A stretch of 7,449 bases of DNA from Candidatus Iainarchaeum sp. (GTDB lineage Archaea; Iainarchaeota; Iainarchaeia; Iainarchaeales; DTGL01). The stretch covers positions 1 to 7,449 of the forward strand of contig JAFCFP010000052.1 of NCBI GenBank assembly GCA_017608575.1, read 5' to 3'. The position numbers were made by a program, and so were the translations under genes. Below, piece by piece: positions 1-7,040 of this stretch (position 1 is the stretch's first letter; each line of letters starts with the position of its first letter). The notes beneath the pieces are model-generated. The model was not told the origin of the DNA and ran no database searches. It was given only the letters and a program-made list of their open reading frames with translations.

Positions 1-1
1 C

Positions 2-1165
2 TTGGAGAATGTGAGCATTCTTGCATCCAAAAGCATTGAGGATTCACGCTTGGCTGCATTCACTGAAAAAAGCACGCGTTATCAGTTGTTCGACAAAAGC
101 AAATACTTGAAGCCAGGGGAAATAATGGAGTCAAGTTTTGCTGAAAAATACGAACAGGTAATGGATTCATTGTTTGATTTTTACACTGAATCACAGCAAA
201 AGGTAATGGATTTAATGCGCTCCAAGTTCCCCCGCAGTCCTGAAATGAGTGAAAAATTCTATGAATCACTGATAAAGGCAAGAGCCTGCGATGTATTGCG
301 GTATGCACTGCCTGCTTCCACACTCACAAACATTGGCATGACTTGCAATGCAAGGGAATGGGAGCACGTCATAGTAAAGCTACTGTCACACCCACTTAGT
401 GAAATGAATTCAATTGCGAGGCAAATGAAAGAAGAATGCAGCAAAATATTTCCCACGTTATTAAAAGCAGCTGAAAAAAACCCTTACATTGAAGAAACTG
501 AAAAAAGAATGCTTTCCTTTGTTGAACACTATGCACTAAAACCACGAAATGAAAAAAGCGTTGAATTAGTGTATTCAGAGCCATTAGCTGAAGAAAAAAT
601 TATTGCTTCAATTCTTTACAGGTACTCACAGCACTCTTTTGCTCAGTGCTTGGAGCAAGCAAAAAAAATGCCAGTTGAAGAAAAGGAAAAAATACTCGAC
701 ACATTCATGGAAGGCCATGGAAATATGCAGCCATTGCGTGAAACAGAACATGCTTATTTTACGTTTGATATCCTGGTTGATTTTGGTGCCTTTCGTGACA
801 TTCAAAGGCACAGAATGTGCACTCAAACAACGCAATTGCTTTGCTGTGATCATGGTTTTTCTGTGCCAATTGAATTAAGTGAATGCAATCTTTCCCAGAA
901 ATTCCGCGAAAGAATGAGTGAAGCGAAAGAGCTTTTCAATTCAATGCGGAAAGAACTGCCCTTTGCTGCACAGTACTGTGTGCCATTGGCTTTTAAAAAA
1001 CGCCTGCTTTTGACTTGGAATTTTCGAGAGCTATGGCATTTCATTAAACTGCGCTCTGGAAAAACAGGCCATGAATCTTATAGAAGAATAGCACAGCAGT
1101 GCTTTTTGGAAATGAAAAAAAAGCATCCATTGCTTGCAAAATATTTGCATGTAACAATGGATTGA
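2..1165 (+). CDS. Double-domain ThyX-like (FAD-dependent thymidylate synthase family) protein, 5' truncated
   Basis: The frame is open to the window edge, so the TTG at base 2 is only the first codon visible and the true start lies upstream. The visible 387 residues contain two tandem ThyX-type units. The first (about 1-165) starts inside the signature: DSRLAAFTEKSTRY (14-27) aligns with RHRxxSxNExSxRY, and the helix with LRYALP (R100) and the CNAREWEHVI segment follow. The second (about 175-387) has GHGNMQPLRETEH, then RHR at 269-271, then a TWNFRELWHFIKLR segment (R351) with H357. ThyX enzymes use FAD, NAD(P)H and methylenetetrahydrofolate to make dTMP from dUMP in the cytoplasm. Each unit here lacks part of the signature, and the lost parts are complementary, so the activity may be kept by a pseudo-dimer or may have changed. 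Family membership is firm; catalytic function is inferred. Confidence 0.82.
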   Translation: MENVSILASKSIEDSRLAAFTEKSTRYQLFDKSKYLKPGEIMESSFAEKYEQVMDSLFDFYTESQQKVMDLMRSKFPRSPEMSEKFYESLIKARACDVLRYALPASTLTNIGMTCNAREWEHVIVKLLSHPLSEMNSIARQMKEECSKIFPTLLKAAEKNPYIEETEKRMLSFVEHYALKPRNEKSVELVYSEPLAEEKIIASILYRYSQHSFAQCLEQAKKMPVEEKEKILDTFMEGHGNMQPLRETEHAYFTFDILVDFGAFRDIQRHRMCTQTTQLLCCDHGFSVPIELSECNLSQKFRERMSEAKELFNSMRKELPFAAQYCVPLAFKKRLLLTWNFRELWHFIKLRSGKTGHESYRRIAQQCFLEMKKKHPLLAKYLHVTMD

Positions 1166-1182
1166 GAAACTAAAACATTAAG

Positions 1183-1190
1183 TATAAATA
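1183..1190 (+). promoter_or_regulatory. Candidate TATA box for the MinD-family gene
   Basis: TATAAATA lies 49-56 nt before the ATG at 1239. An archaeal start site about 25 nt downstream would fall near 1212 and leave a leader of about 27 nt. The surrounding 73-nt gap is AT-rich and holds nothing else that I can recognise. The T-rich stretch that follows (about 1203-1227) may also end transcripts of the ThyX-like gene. No BRE can be called with confidence. Confidence 0.45.
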
Positions 1191-1229
1191 ATTAAACAAC
1201 CTATTTTTATTGCGTGTTTTATTTTCTTC

Positions 1230-1235
1230 AGTGAT
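1230..1235 (+). promoter_or_regulatory. Shine-Dalgarno-like site of the MinD-family gene
   Basis: AGTGAT matches the archaeal consensus GGTGAT at five of six positions and ends 3 nt before the ATG at 1239. The spacing resembles that of the ppdK site (GGTGA, 4 nt). It supports 1239 as the start, as does the fact that the Walker A motif begins only nine residues into the protein. Confidence 0.5.
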
Positions 1236-1238
1236 TGT

Positions 1239-2015
1239 ATGGGGCAAGCGGTTGCAATTGTTTCCGGCAAAGGTGGCGTTGGAAAAACAACAATTGCATT
1301 GAATCTGGCTGCAGCACTGCACAAGTTTGGACATGACCCGATTGTAATGGAGGGCAATGTCACCTCTCCAACTGCTGGGCTTTACCTTGGATATATGCCA
1401 GCGCGCAGAACAATCAATAATGTTTTGAATGATGGCTTGTCGCTTGATGAAGTAATTTTAACTCATGACTCTGGCGTTCGCTTGGTTACTTGTTCTTTGA
1501 GTTTGGCTGAACTTGAACAGGATTACAGTGAGGCTTTTGAGCTTGTTTCTGAATTGAAGAAAAAAACCGATTTGCTTTTAATTGACGCTGGCGCTGGGCT
1601 TGATGAAGAAGCGCGCTTTGCCATTAATGCAAGCGATTTTGTTTTGGTTGTAACAAACCCTGAAATGCCTGCAGTGATTGACGCGTTGAGGGCAATCCGT
1701 TTGTCGCGTTCTCTTGACAAAAAGGTTTTGGGTGTTGTTGTCAACAAAGTTAATCCGCGTGAAAAACAGCTTTCAATTGATGAAATTGAGGAAATCGTTG
1801 AAGCTCCAGTGCTCACAGTAATAAACGATGATAAATCAGTAAGGAATGCCTTTGCTTCCAATTACCCAGTGGTTTTCAGCAATCCCACTTCGAGAGCTGG
1901 AATGCAATTGTTTGAATTGGCTTCAATAATTGCTGGACACGAAGATGAATTTGCACAGGCAAGCAGGTCAGCGCTTGGCTGGCTTAAAAGAGTTTTTGGT
2001 TTTGCTTTTAAGTAG
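1239..2015 (+). CDS. minD: MinD-family ATPase with C-terminal membrane-targeting helix
   Basis: This 258-aa P-loop ATPase of the MinD/ParA (deviant Walker A) group begins with SGKGGVGKTT (residues 9-18; signature Lys11, P-loop Lys16) and has the second Walker motif LLLIDAGAGL with Asp116. It ends in a basic amphipathic segment, GWLKRVFGF, very like the membrane-targeting sequence at the end of bacterial MinD (E. coli GFLKRLFGG). That favours MinD over soluble ParA, Mrp/NBP35 or NifH relatives. Such proteins dimerise with ATP on the inner face of the membrane and position partners. The loop usually written DAD reads EGN at 38-40, so both acidic switch I residues differ. No MinC, MinE or other known partner is visible nearby. 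It has its own promoter-like region and converges on the small minus-strand frame at 2031-2171. The family call is firm; the cellular role is not shown, since archaeal MinD homologues act in several positioning systems. Confidence 0.88.
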   Translation: MGQAVAIVSGKGGVGKTTIALNLAAALHKFGHDPIVMEGNVTSPTAGLYLGYMPARRTINNVLNDGLSLDEVILTHDSGVRLVTCSLSLAELEQDYSEAFELVSELKKKTDLLLIDAGAGLDEEARFAINASDFVLVVTNPEMPAVIDALRAIRLSRSLDKKVLGVVVNKVNPREKQLSIDEIEEIVEAPVLTVINDDKSVRNAFASNYPVVFSNPTSRAGMQLFELASIIAGHEDEFAQASRSALGWLKRVFGFAFK

Positions 2016-2030
2016 CATTGTTCTGCTTGC

Positions 2031-2171
2031 TTAAATGCGCCCAATTGTTCTTTTTGTTTTTTTCTCTTTCTTTTTGTTAAGCAAAAGAATGGCCAGAATA
2101 AGAACCACATCCAAAAAGACCAATGCAAGAGTTGTTATCATTTGTAATCCAAAAAATTCACTTTGCATCAT
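2031..2171 (-). CDS. Candidate small single-span membrane protein (46 aa)
   Basis: A short minus-strand frame fills most of the gap between minD and ppdK. It starts with two consecutive ATG codons (2171 and 2168) and encodes 46 residues: a short polar N-terminus, one hydrophobic segment (about residues 11-31, with an internal Asp at 20 and ending AILLL), then a strongly basic tail beginning NKKKEKK. By the positive-inside rule the tail would be cytoplasmic. I do not recognise the family and assign no function. It converges on minD with 15 nt between the stops and diverges from ppdK. No clear ribosome binding site precedes it; an A-rich box near 2194-2203 (minus strand) would fit leaderless transcription. 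T-rich DNA often gives hydrophobic or Lys-rich frames by chance, so this remains a candidate. Confidence 0.4.
   Translation of the reverse strand: MMQSEFFGLQMITTLALVFLDVVLILAILLLNKKKEKKTKRTIGRI
2046..2078 (+). terminator. T-rich tract, likely archaeal terminator for minD
   Basis: About 30 nt downstream of the minD stop is a stretch that is almost all T, broken by single G and C bases. Archaeal RNA polymerase terminates on runs of U without needing a hairpin, so this suits the 3' end of the minD transcript. The same bases encode, on the other strand, the Lys-rich tail of the candidate small protein, so the T-richness could have either cause or both. Confidence 0.45.
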
Positions 2172-2188
2172 TTTTTAAATCTTTTTAA
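2172..2188 (+). promoter_or_regulatory. Candidate AT-rich promoter element(s) for ppdK
   Basis: Two overlapping box A-like stretches, TTTTTAAAT and CTTTTTAA, lie about 58-74 nt before the ATG at 2246. Start sites 25 nt downstream would fall near 2203-2211 and leave a leader of about 35-43 nt. The element sits just upstream of the small minus-strand frame, so the interval may serve both directions. Placement rests on composition and spacing only. Confidence 0.35.
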
Positions 2189-2236
2189 GGCGAATTTTTA
2201 CTACTTGTTTTGGTCTTTTATTTATTTTTGACTAAA

Positions 2237-2241
2237 GGTGA
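2237..2241 (+). promoter_or_regulatory. Ribosome binding site that sets the ppdK start
   Basis: GGTGA stands 4 nt before the ATG at 2246 and is the best Shine-Dalgarno match in the window. It decides against an in-frame TTG at 2210, which would add 12 mostly hydrophobic residues that the family does not have. The first residues from 2246 read directly into the usual ppdK N-terminus (KYVFLFEEGK, then LGGKGANLAEM). Confidence 0.75.
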
Positions 2242-2245
2242 ATTA

Positions 2246-4906
2246 ATGGCACGCTCTGGAAAATATGTTTTTTTGTTTGAGGAAGGGAAAAAAGAATTAA
2301 AAGAATCGCTTGGAGGCAAAGGAGCCAATCTTGCCGAAATGACCAATCTGGGTTTGCCGATTCCACCTGGTTTTACGATTACAACAAAGGCTTGCAATTA
2401 TTTCCTTGAACATGACAGAAGGCATCCTCCAAAATTAAAGGAACAGGTGGAAAGAGCAATTTCAATTGTTGAAAAAAAAACCGGCAAAAGGTTTGGCGGT
2501 TCAAAAAATCCATTGCTTTTTTCAGTGCGCTCTGGCGCACCGGTTTCAATGCCTGGAATGATGGACACTATTTTAAACCTTGGCTTGAATGAGCGCACAA
2601 TTAAGGCGTTAAGGGAAAAAACAAGGGATGAACGCTTTGTTTTGGATCTTTACCGCAGGCTAATCCAAATGTTTGGAGAAATAGTGAGTGGGATTTCTCC
2701 TGAAAAATTTGAAAAAATACTTGCTGACATAAAGGAAAAGCATTCCATTAAATTTGACACAGACCTCAAAGCAAAGCATTTAAGGGAGATAATAAAAAAA
2801 TTCCTCGCACTTTACAAAAGGGAAACCGGCAACGAGTTTCCCGACAACCCAAAAAAACAGCTCTTTATGGCAATTGATGCTGTTTTCAATTCATGGAATA
2901 ACAAGCGTGCAATAACTTATAGAAGGATTCATGGCATTCCTGATTCCATTGGAACCGCTGTAAACATTCAATCAATGGCTTTTGGAAACATGGATAAGAA
3001 CTCTGGAACCGGTGTTGGTTTTACGCGCAATCCTTCAACCGGAAAAAAGGAAATGTTCGGGGAATTCTTGTTAAAAGCCCAGGGAGAAGACATTGTAGGC
3101 GGCATTCGCACTCCACAGCCAATTGAAAAACTCAAAAAAGCAATCCCAAAAGCCTATTTAAAACTTGAAAAAATCGCCAACAAACTGGAAAAGCATTACC
3201 GTGACATGCAGGACTTTGAGTTTACAATTGAAAGCGGCAATTTATGGATTCTGCAAACTCGCACAGGAAAAAGAACCGCTGAAGCAGCAGTAAAAATTGC
3301 AGTTGACATGGTTTCCGAAGGGCTTATAAGTAAGAAAGAGGCAATAATGCGCATTCAGCCAGAGCACTTGGATAAACTATTGCACAGGAGAATTAACCCA
3401 AACGAAAAACTGAAAATAATTGCACAGGGCTTGCCCGCTTCCCCTGGCGCAGCCAGTGGTCAAATTATGTTAAATGCAGATGAAGCTGAATTGGAAGCAA
3501 GAGCTGGAAAAAAAGTAATTCTTGTGAGGCCTGAGACAACACCAGAGGATATTCATGGTGTTATTGCATCACAAGGCGTTTTAACCTCTCGCGGGGGAAT
3601 GACTTCCCATGCAGCTGTTGTGGCGAGAGGCATGGGAAAACCGTGTGTTTCGGGCTGTGAAAAAATAGTGATTGACCTGAAAAAGAAAAGGATTAAAGTA
3701 AACAGCCTTGTGTTAAAGGAAGGTGACATTATTTCAATTGACGGTTCAACCGGCAATGTGATTCTTGGGGAAGCAAAACTGCTCGAACCCGAAATGAGCC
3801 AAAGCGCAAAAACACTGCTCAAATGGGCTGATTCTTTCAGGAGACTTGGCATAAGAGCGAATGCTGATGTGCCAAAAGATGCAAGAAAGGCGCGCGAACT
3901 CGGGGCTGAAGGAATTGGGCTTTGCAGGACAGAGCACATGTTTATGGCAAAGGAAAGGGTTCCAATTGTTCAGGGAATGATTCTTGCAGTGAACTACAGT
4001 GAAAGAAAAAAAGCGCTCAGGAACCTGCTTCCAATGCAACGCAATGACTTTTATGGATTGTTTAAGGAAATGAACGGATTGCCTGTTGTGATAAGGCTAC
4101 TTGATCCTCCATTGCATGAATTTTTGCCTGACAGTGAGGCCTTGCTTAAAAGCATTCACTTGCTTGAAAAAGGCAAGAAAAAACCAAGAGAGCTTGAAGA
4201 GAAAAGGATTCTTTACAAAAAAGCAAAAGAGTTAAGTGAAAGGAATCCAATGCTTGGATTCAGGGGCTGCAGGCTTGGCATAATTTATCCGGAAATATAT
4301 GAAATGCAGGTGAGGGCAATATTTGAGGCAGCATTTCAAGCTGAAAAGGAAGGCATAAAGGTCAAGCCAAGAATAATGATTCCATTGGTTGGAAGTGGAA
4401 GCGAGTTAAGGTTATTGAAAAACCTTGTGTTGAAAACAGCCAACAAGGTAATGGAAAAAAACGGAAAAAGAATTGAATTCAAAATAGGAACAATGATTGA
4501 ACTGCCAAGGGCTTGTATGGTGGCAGGAGAGATTGCAATGCATGCTGATTTCTTTTCATTTGGCACAAACGATTTAACCCAGACAACCTTTGGTTTTTCA
4601 AGGGATGATGCAGAGGGGCGTTTTTTGAAACAATATATTGAAAAAGGCATTCTCAAAACCAATCCCTTTATTGAACTTGACAGAAAAGGCGTTGGAAAGC
4701 TTGTGAAAATAGGGGTTAAAAATGGAAAAAAAGCCAATCCATTGCTTTCTGTTGGATTGTGCGGAGAACACGGCGGCAACCCCAATTCAATTGAATTCTG
4801 TCACGAAATTGGCCTTGATTATGTGAGCTGTTCGCCTTTCAGGGTGCCTATTGCAAGGCTTGCAGCTGCTCAAGCTGCAATAACCAACAACCAAAAAAAG
4901 AAGTAG
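2246..4906 (+). CDS. ppdK: Pyruvate, phosphate dikinase
   Basis: This full-length 886-aa enzyme interconverts pyruvate + ATP + Pi and PEP + AMP + PPi in the cytoplasm, linking glycolysis and gluconeogenesis. Three parts are visible: an N-terminal ATP-grasp half (about 1-350, with LGGKGANLAEM and SVRSGAPVSMPGMMDT, Arg95), a phosphohistidine swivel domain (about 390-510, GGMTSHAAVVARGMG, catalytic His455), and a C-terminal PEP/pyruvate barrel (about 520-875). The barrel has GLCRTEHMF (Arg561), RLLDPPLHEF (Arg617), GTMIELPRA (Glu752), FGTNDLTQ (Asn775) and GLCGEHGG (acid/base Cys839). His455, Arg561 and Arg617 carry the same numbers as I recall for the Clostridium symbiosum enzyme. GGMTSHAA and the double-substrate layout separate it from PEP synthase, which has GGRTCHAA. 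No residue needed for catalysis appears lost. It probably shares a transcript with pus10. Direction in the cell is not settled by sequence. Confidence 0.97.
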   Translation: MARSGKYVFLFEEGKKELKESLGGKGANLAEMTNLGLPIPPGFTITTKACNYFLEHDRRHPPKLKEQVERAISIVEKKTGKRFGGSKNPLLFSVRSGAPVSMPGMMDTILNLGLNERTIKALREKTRDERFVLDLYRRLIQMFGEIVSGISPEKFEKILADIKEKHSIKFDTDLKAKHLREIIKKFLALYKRETGNEFPDNPKKQLFMAIDAVFNSWNNKRAITYRRIHGIPDSIGTAVNIQSMAFGNMDKNSGTGVGFTRNPSTGKKEMFGEFLLKAQGEDIVGGIRTPQPIEKLKKAIPKAYLKLEKIANKLEKHYRDMQDFEFTIESGNLWILQTRTGKRTAEAAVKIAVDMVSEGLISKKEAIMRIQPEHLDKLLHRRINPNEKLKIIAQGLPASPGAASGQIMLNADEAELEARAGKKVILVRPETTPEDIHGVIASQGVLTSRGGMTSHAAVVARGMGKPCVSGCEKIVIDLKKKRIKVNSLVLKEGDIISIDGSTGNVILGEAKLLEPEMSQSAKTLLKWADSFRRLGIRANADVPKDARKARELGAEGIGLCRTEHMFMAKERVPIVQGMILAVNYSERKKALRNLLPMQRNDFYGLFKEMNGLPVVIRLLDPPLHEFLPDSEALLKSIHLLEKGKKKPRELEEKRILYKKAKELSERNPMLGFRGCRLGIIYPEIYEMQVRAIFEAAFQAEKEGIKVKPRIMIPLVGSGSELRLLKNLVLKTANKVMEKNGKRIEFKIGTMIELPRACMVAGEIAMHADFFSFGTNDLTQTTFGFSRDDAEGRFLKQYIEKGILKTNPFIELDRKGVGKLVKIGVKNGKKANPLLSVGLCGEHGGNPNSIEFCHEIGLDYVSCSPFRVPIARLAAAQAAITNNQKKK

Positions 4907-4913
4907 AACTGCC

Positions 4914-5930
4914 ATGTATTCAAAATTTCGCTTTAATGGCTTTAGCAATGAAACCCTTTCATCCATCGCTAACTCGGCAAAGAAGGCCCTTAAGGATTTT
5001 GAGTTTTCCAGTTTTTTGGTTGGGTGCACTTTTCCAAATTCAATAAGCGATGATGGAAAGCAGTTGTTGAGAAAGGAATTCCAGCCATTGCTTGTAAAAA
5101 AACTTGAAAAGGAATTGAATGCAATGGCTGACTTTGAAAACCCAGATATTGAATTAATTGTTAATTTTGACCAGGATGTTTTGTTCATTCAGGTAAAGCC
5201 CTTTTTTATTGGTGGAAGATACAAAAAGTTCTCTCGCAAAATAACACAGACAAGGCATTATTGTTTTGAATGCAAAGGGCGTGGCTGCAAAAAATGCAAT
5301 TACTCCGGCATAATAACGCCTGAATCGGTCCAGTCACTTATTGAAAAGCACGCCCTTCCATTGTTTGAATGCCGCGAAGCAAAATTCCATGGCGCTGGCC
5401 GCGAAGACAAGGATGTAAGAATGCTTGGTTCTGGGCGAAGGTTCGTGCTTGAATTGGTTGAGCCAAAAAAACGCTCTGTTGACCTAAAGGCATTGGAGGA
5501 AGAAATCAATTCAGTTGAGGGCAAAAAGATTGAAGTTAGTGGATTGCGAAAGTGTTCGAAGAAAGAAATTCCATTACTCAAAGCAGGAAAAAACAACAAG
5601 GTATATGAAGTCGTTGTTTTGTGCGAAAAAGAAATTGATGTTGAAAAGGCATTGCGGTTGCAGGAATTAACGTTGATTGTCAAACAGCGCACTCCTTTAA
5701 GGGTTGTCTCGAGGCGTTCGGACAAAGTGCGCGAGAGAAAGGCAAAAATTTTATCAGTGGAAATTCTTTCCCAAAAAAAAGCAATGTTTAGGATTGAAGC
5801 AGAGGCAGGCCTTTATGTAAAGGAATTCGTTTCAGGTGACAATGACAGAACCAATCCATGCCTTTCAGTGTTATTGGAGAATAAATGCAATTGCACTGAA
5901 TTGGATGTAATTGAAATAAAGGAATCTTGA
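4914..5930 (+). CDS. pus10: tRNA pseudouridine synthase Pus10, short N-terminus
   Basis: This 338-aa protein converts uridine to pseudouridine in the T-arm of tRNA (positions 54/55 in archaea). The N-terminal third looks like the THUMP-type region (FLVGCTFP, then NPDIELIVNFDQDVLFIQ). The family block FFIGGRYKKFSR follows, then a four-Cys knuckle CFECKGRGCKKC (Cys117, 120, 125, 128). The catalytic block is GAGREDKDVRMLG, where Asp165 of GRED is the expected nucleophile. Later conserved pieces are QRTPLRVVSRRSDKVRERK and LYVKEFVSGDNDRTNP near the C-terminus. Most archaeal Pus10 proteins I recall begin with an extra Cys-rich region; this one starts directly at the THUMP part and is correspondingly short. 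It starts 7 nt after ppdK with no good Shine-Dalgarno site, which suggests translation coupled to ppdK. Its stop is 4 nt from the stop of the converging prenyl synthase gene. Confidence 0.93.
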   Translation: MYSKFRFNGFSNETLSSIANSAKKALKDFEFSSFLVGCTFPNSISDDGKQLLRKEFQPLLVKKLEKELNAMADFENPDIELIVNFDQDVLFIQVKPFFIGGRYKKFSRKITQTRHYCFECKGRGCKKCNYSGIITPESVQSLIEKHALPLFECREAKFHGAGREDKDVRMLGSGRRFVLELVEPKKRSVDLKALEEEINSVEGKKIEVSGLRKCSKKEIPLLKAGKNNKVYEVVVLCEKEIDVEKALRLQELTLIVKQRTPLRVVSRRSDKVRERKAKILSVEILSQKKAMFRIEAEAGLYVKEFVSGDNDRTNPCLSVLLENKCNCTELDVIEIKES

Positions 5931-5934
5931 TTGC

Positions 5935-6993
5935 TTAAATGTTTCTTTTAACAGCGAATTCTGCGAAAGCTCTTAATTCTTTTTTGCCCTCGTTTTCCGG
6001 CAAAAGTTTTTCAAGCTTTTTCCAGCTTGCTTCAACAATGCTTGAAGCCTTTTTTTTGGCATAATCAATTGCGTCTGTTTCTTTGATTAGGGAAATGGCT
6101 CTTTTAATCTCTTTTTCTTTTTTTGAATGGGAGTTGAGTATTGTTTTTAGTTCAATTGCTTTTTTTCTGTCAAGCTTTTTCAGGGCGCGTAATACAAGCA
6201 GTGTGCGCTTTCCTTCGCTTATGTCCTCGCCTATTTCTTTGCCCCACTGCTTGCTTTTGGGTGCAATGTTCAAAATGTCATCCTGTATTTGAAAGCCAAC
6301 TCCGAGTGATTCCCCGAATTTGCCGAGTGCGTTTATTTGTTCTTTTTTGGCATTGCCAAGCAAGCCGCCGAGTTTTGCCGAAAGCCTTGCGAGAACGCCT
6401 GTTTTGTAAACGCACATTTGAAGGTATGCTTTTTCGCTTGTAGTGCCTTTTCCTTTGTGCCAGTGAATGTCCATTGCCTGTCCAATGCTGACGCGCAGCA
6501 TTTCTTCAGCGTAAAGGTCGTAAATAGCGTTTCTTTTTTTGTCACTTAGGTTATAAAGGTTTCTGTAAAGCAGTACAAGTGGCACAAAGTAAAGGGAATT
6601 TCCATTGTTTATTGCGGTGTCAACACCAAAAAGCAGGTGCATTGGCTTTTTGCTGCGGCGCAGTTCAGCAGAATCCTCAACATCGTCAACAATTATTGTG
6701 CCATTGTGAATCAATTCGGGCAATGGCGAGAAAGGTATTGCTGTCTGCTCTTTTCCACCTACTGCCTTGCAGCTTGAAATCATTAATGCTGGTCTCCATC
6801 GCTTTCCACCACGGTCAAGGAATTCCCACACTGGCTTGTTCAATTCGCTGTTGATTGTTTTGGTGTCATATTGAAAGTCGGCTTCTCCAAGCATAAGCGA
6901 AAGCCATTTCTTGGTTGCCTTTCTTGGCAGTATTTTTTCAATCTCTTTGTCCACCAATTTCTTTCTCTTTTCCAATAATTGCATTATATTCAT
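5935..6993 (-). CDS. Trans-polyprenyl diphosphate synthase (GGPP synthase-like)
   Basis: This 352-aa all-alpha prenyltransferase condenses IPP onto allylic diphosphates; in archaea the C20 product feeds membrane lipid synthesis. The motifs in order are GGKRWRP (62-68), ELIHNGTIIVDDVED with the first Asp-rich motif DDxxD (103-107), GQAMD (171-175), a Lys-Thr pair (197-198), then FQIQDDILN with the second Asp-rich motif (238-242) and a GEDISEGKRTLL segment. The last Asp of the second motif is Asn242. The residue five before the first motif is Gly98, where archaeal GGPP synthases often have an aromatic, so the product may be longer than C20. I chose the ATG at 6993 because GCTGAT, a GGTGAT-like site, lies 4 nt upstream; a TTG at 7005 and an ATG at 6984 are also possible. 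It is transcribed away from the coiled-coil gene and converges on pus10. Confidence 0.93.
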   Translation of the reverse strand: MNIMQLLEKRKKLVDKEIEKILPRKATKKWLSLMLGEADFQYDTKTINSELNKPVWEFLDRGGKRWRPALMISSCKAVGGKEQTAIPFSPLPELIHNGTIIVDDVEDSAELRRSKKPMHLLFGVDTAINNGNSLYFVPLVLLYRNLYNLSDKKRNAIYDLYAEEMLRVSIGQAMDIHWHKGKGTTSEKAYLQMCVYKTGVLARLSAKLGGLLGNAKKEQINALGKFGESLGVGFQIQDDILNIAPKSKQWGKEIGEDISEGKRTLLVLRALKKLDRKKAIELKTILNSHSKKEKEIKRAISLIKETDAIDYAKKKASSIVEASWKKLEKLLPENEGKKELRAFAEFAVKRNI

Positions 6994-6997
6994 TAGA

Positions 6998-7003
6998 ATC
7001 AGC
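6998..7003 (-). promoter_or_regulatory. Shine-Dalgarno-like site that sets the prenyl synthase start
   Basis: On the minus strand GCTGAT matches GGTGAT at five of six bases and ends 4 nt before the ATG at 6993. The same type of site at the same distance precedes minD and ppdK in this window. It would lie within the coding frame if the TTG at 7005 were used, which argues for the ATG. Confidence 0.5.
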
Positions 7004-7040
7004 AATATTGCACAAGAAAAAGAATAAAAAAAGAAATTGT

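Noticed and set aside
1862..2128. 88-residue minus-strand frame crossing the minD 3' end
   Set aside because: Most of it is antisense to minD, and it lies in a different frame from the more protein-like 46-aa frame at 2031-2171.
2210..2245. Longer ppdK start at TTG 2210 adding 12 residues
   Set aside because: The GGTGA site lies inside this extension and just before the ATG at 2246, and the added residues are hydrophobic and not part of the family N-terminus.
3553..4785. Several long minus-strand frames inside ppdK
   Set aside because: They are complements of a gene whose motifs are complete and unbroken; none shows a recognisable motif of its own.
5931..5941. 11-mer TTGCTTAAATG shared with 2027-2037, in both places at the stop codon of a minus-strand frame
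   Set aside because: In AT-rich sequence of this length several 11-mer matches are expected by chance, and part of it is simply the stop codon with an Ile codon; I see no hairpin.
6083..6854. Plus-strand frames of 69-100 residues inside the prenyl synthase gene
   Set aside because: They are Phe/Cys/Ser-rich shadows of the minus-strand enzyme, whose motifs are all present in the right order.
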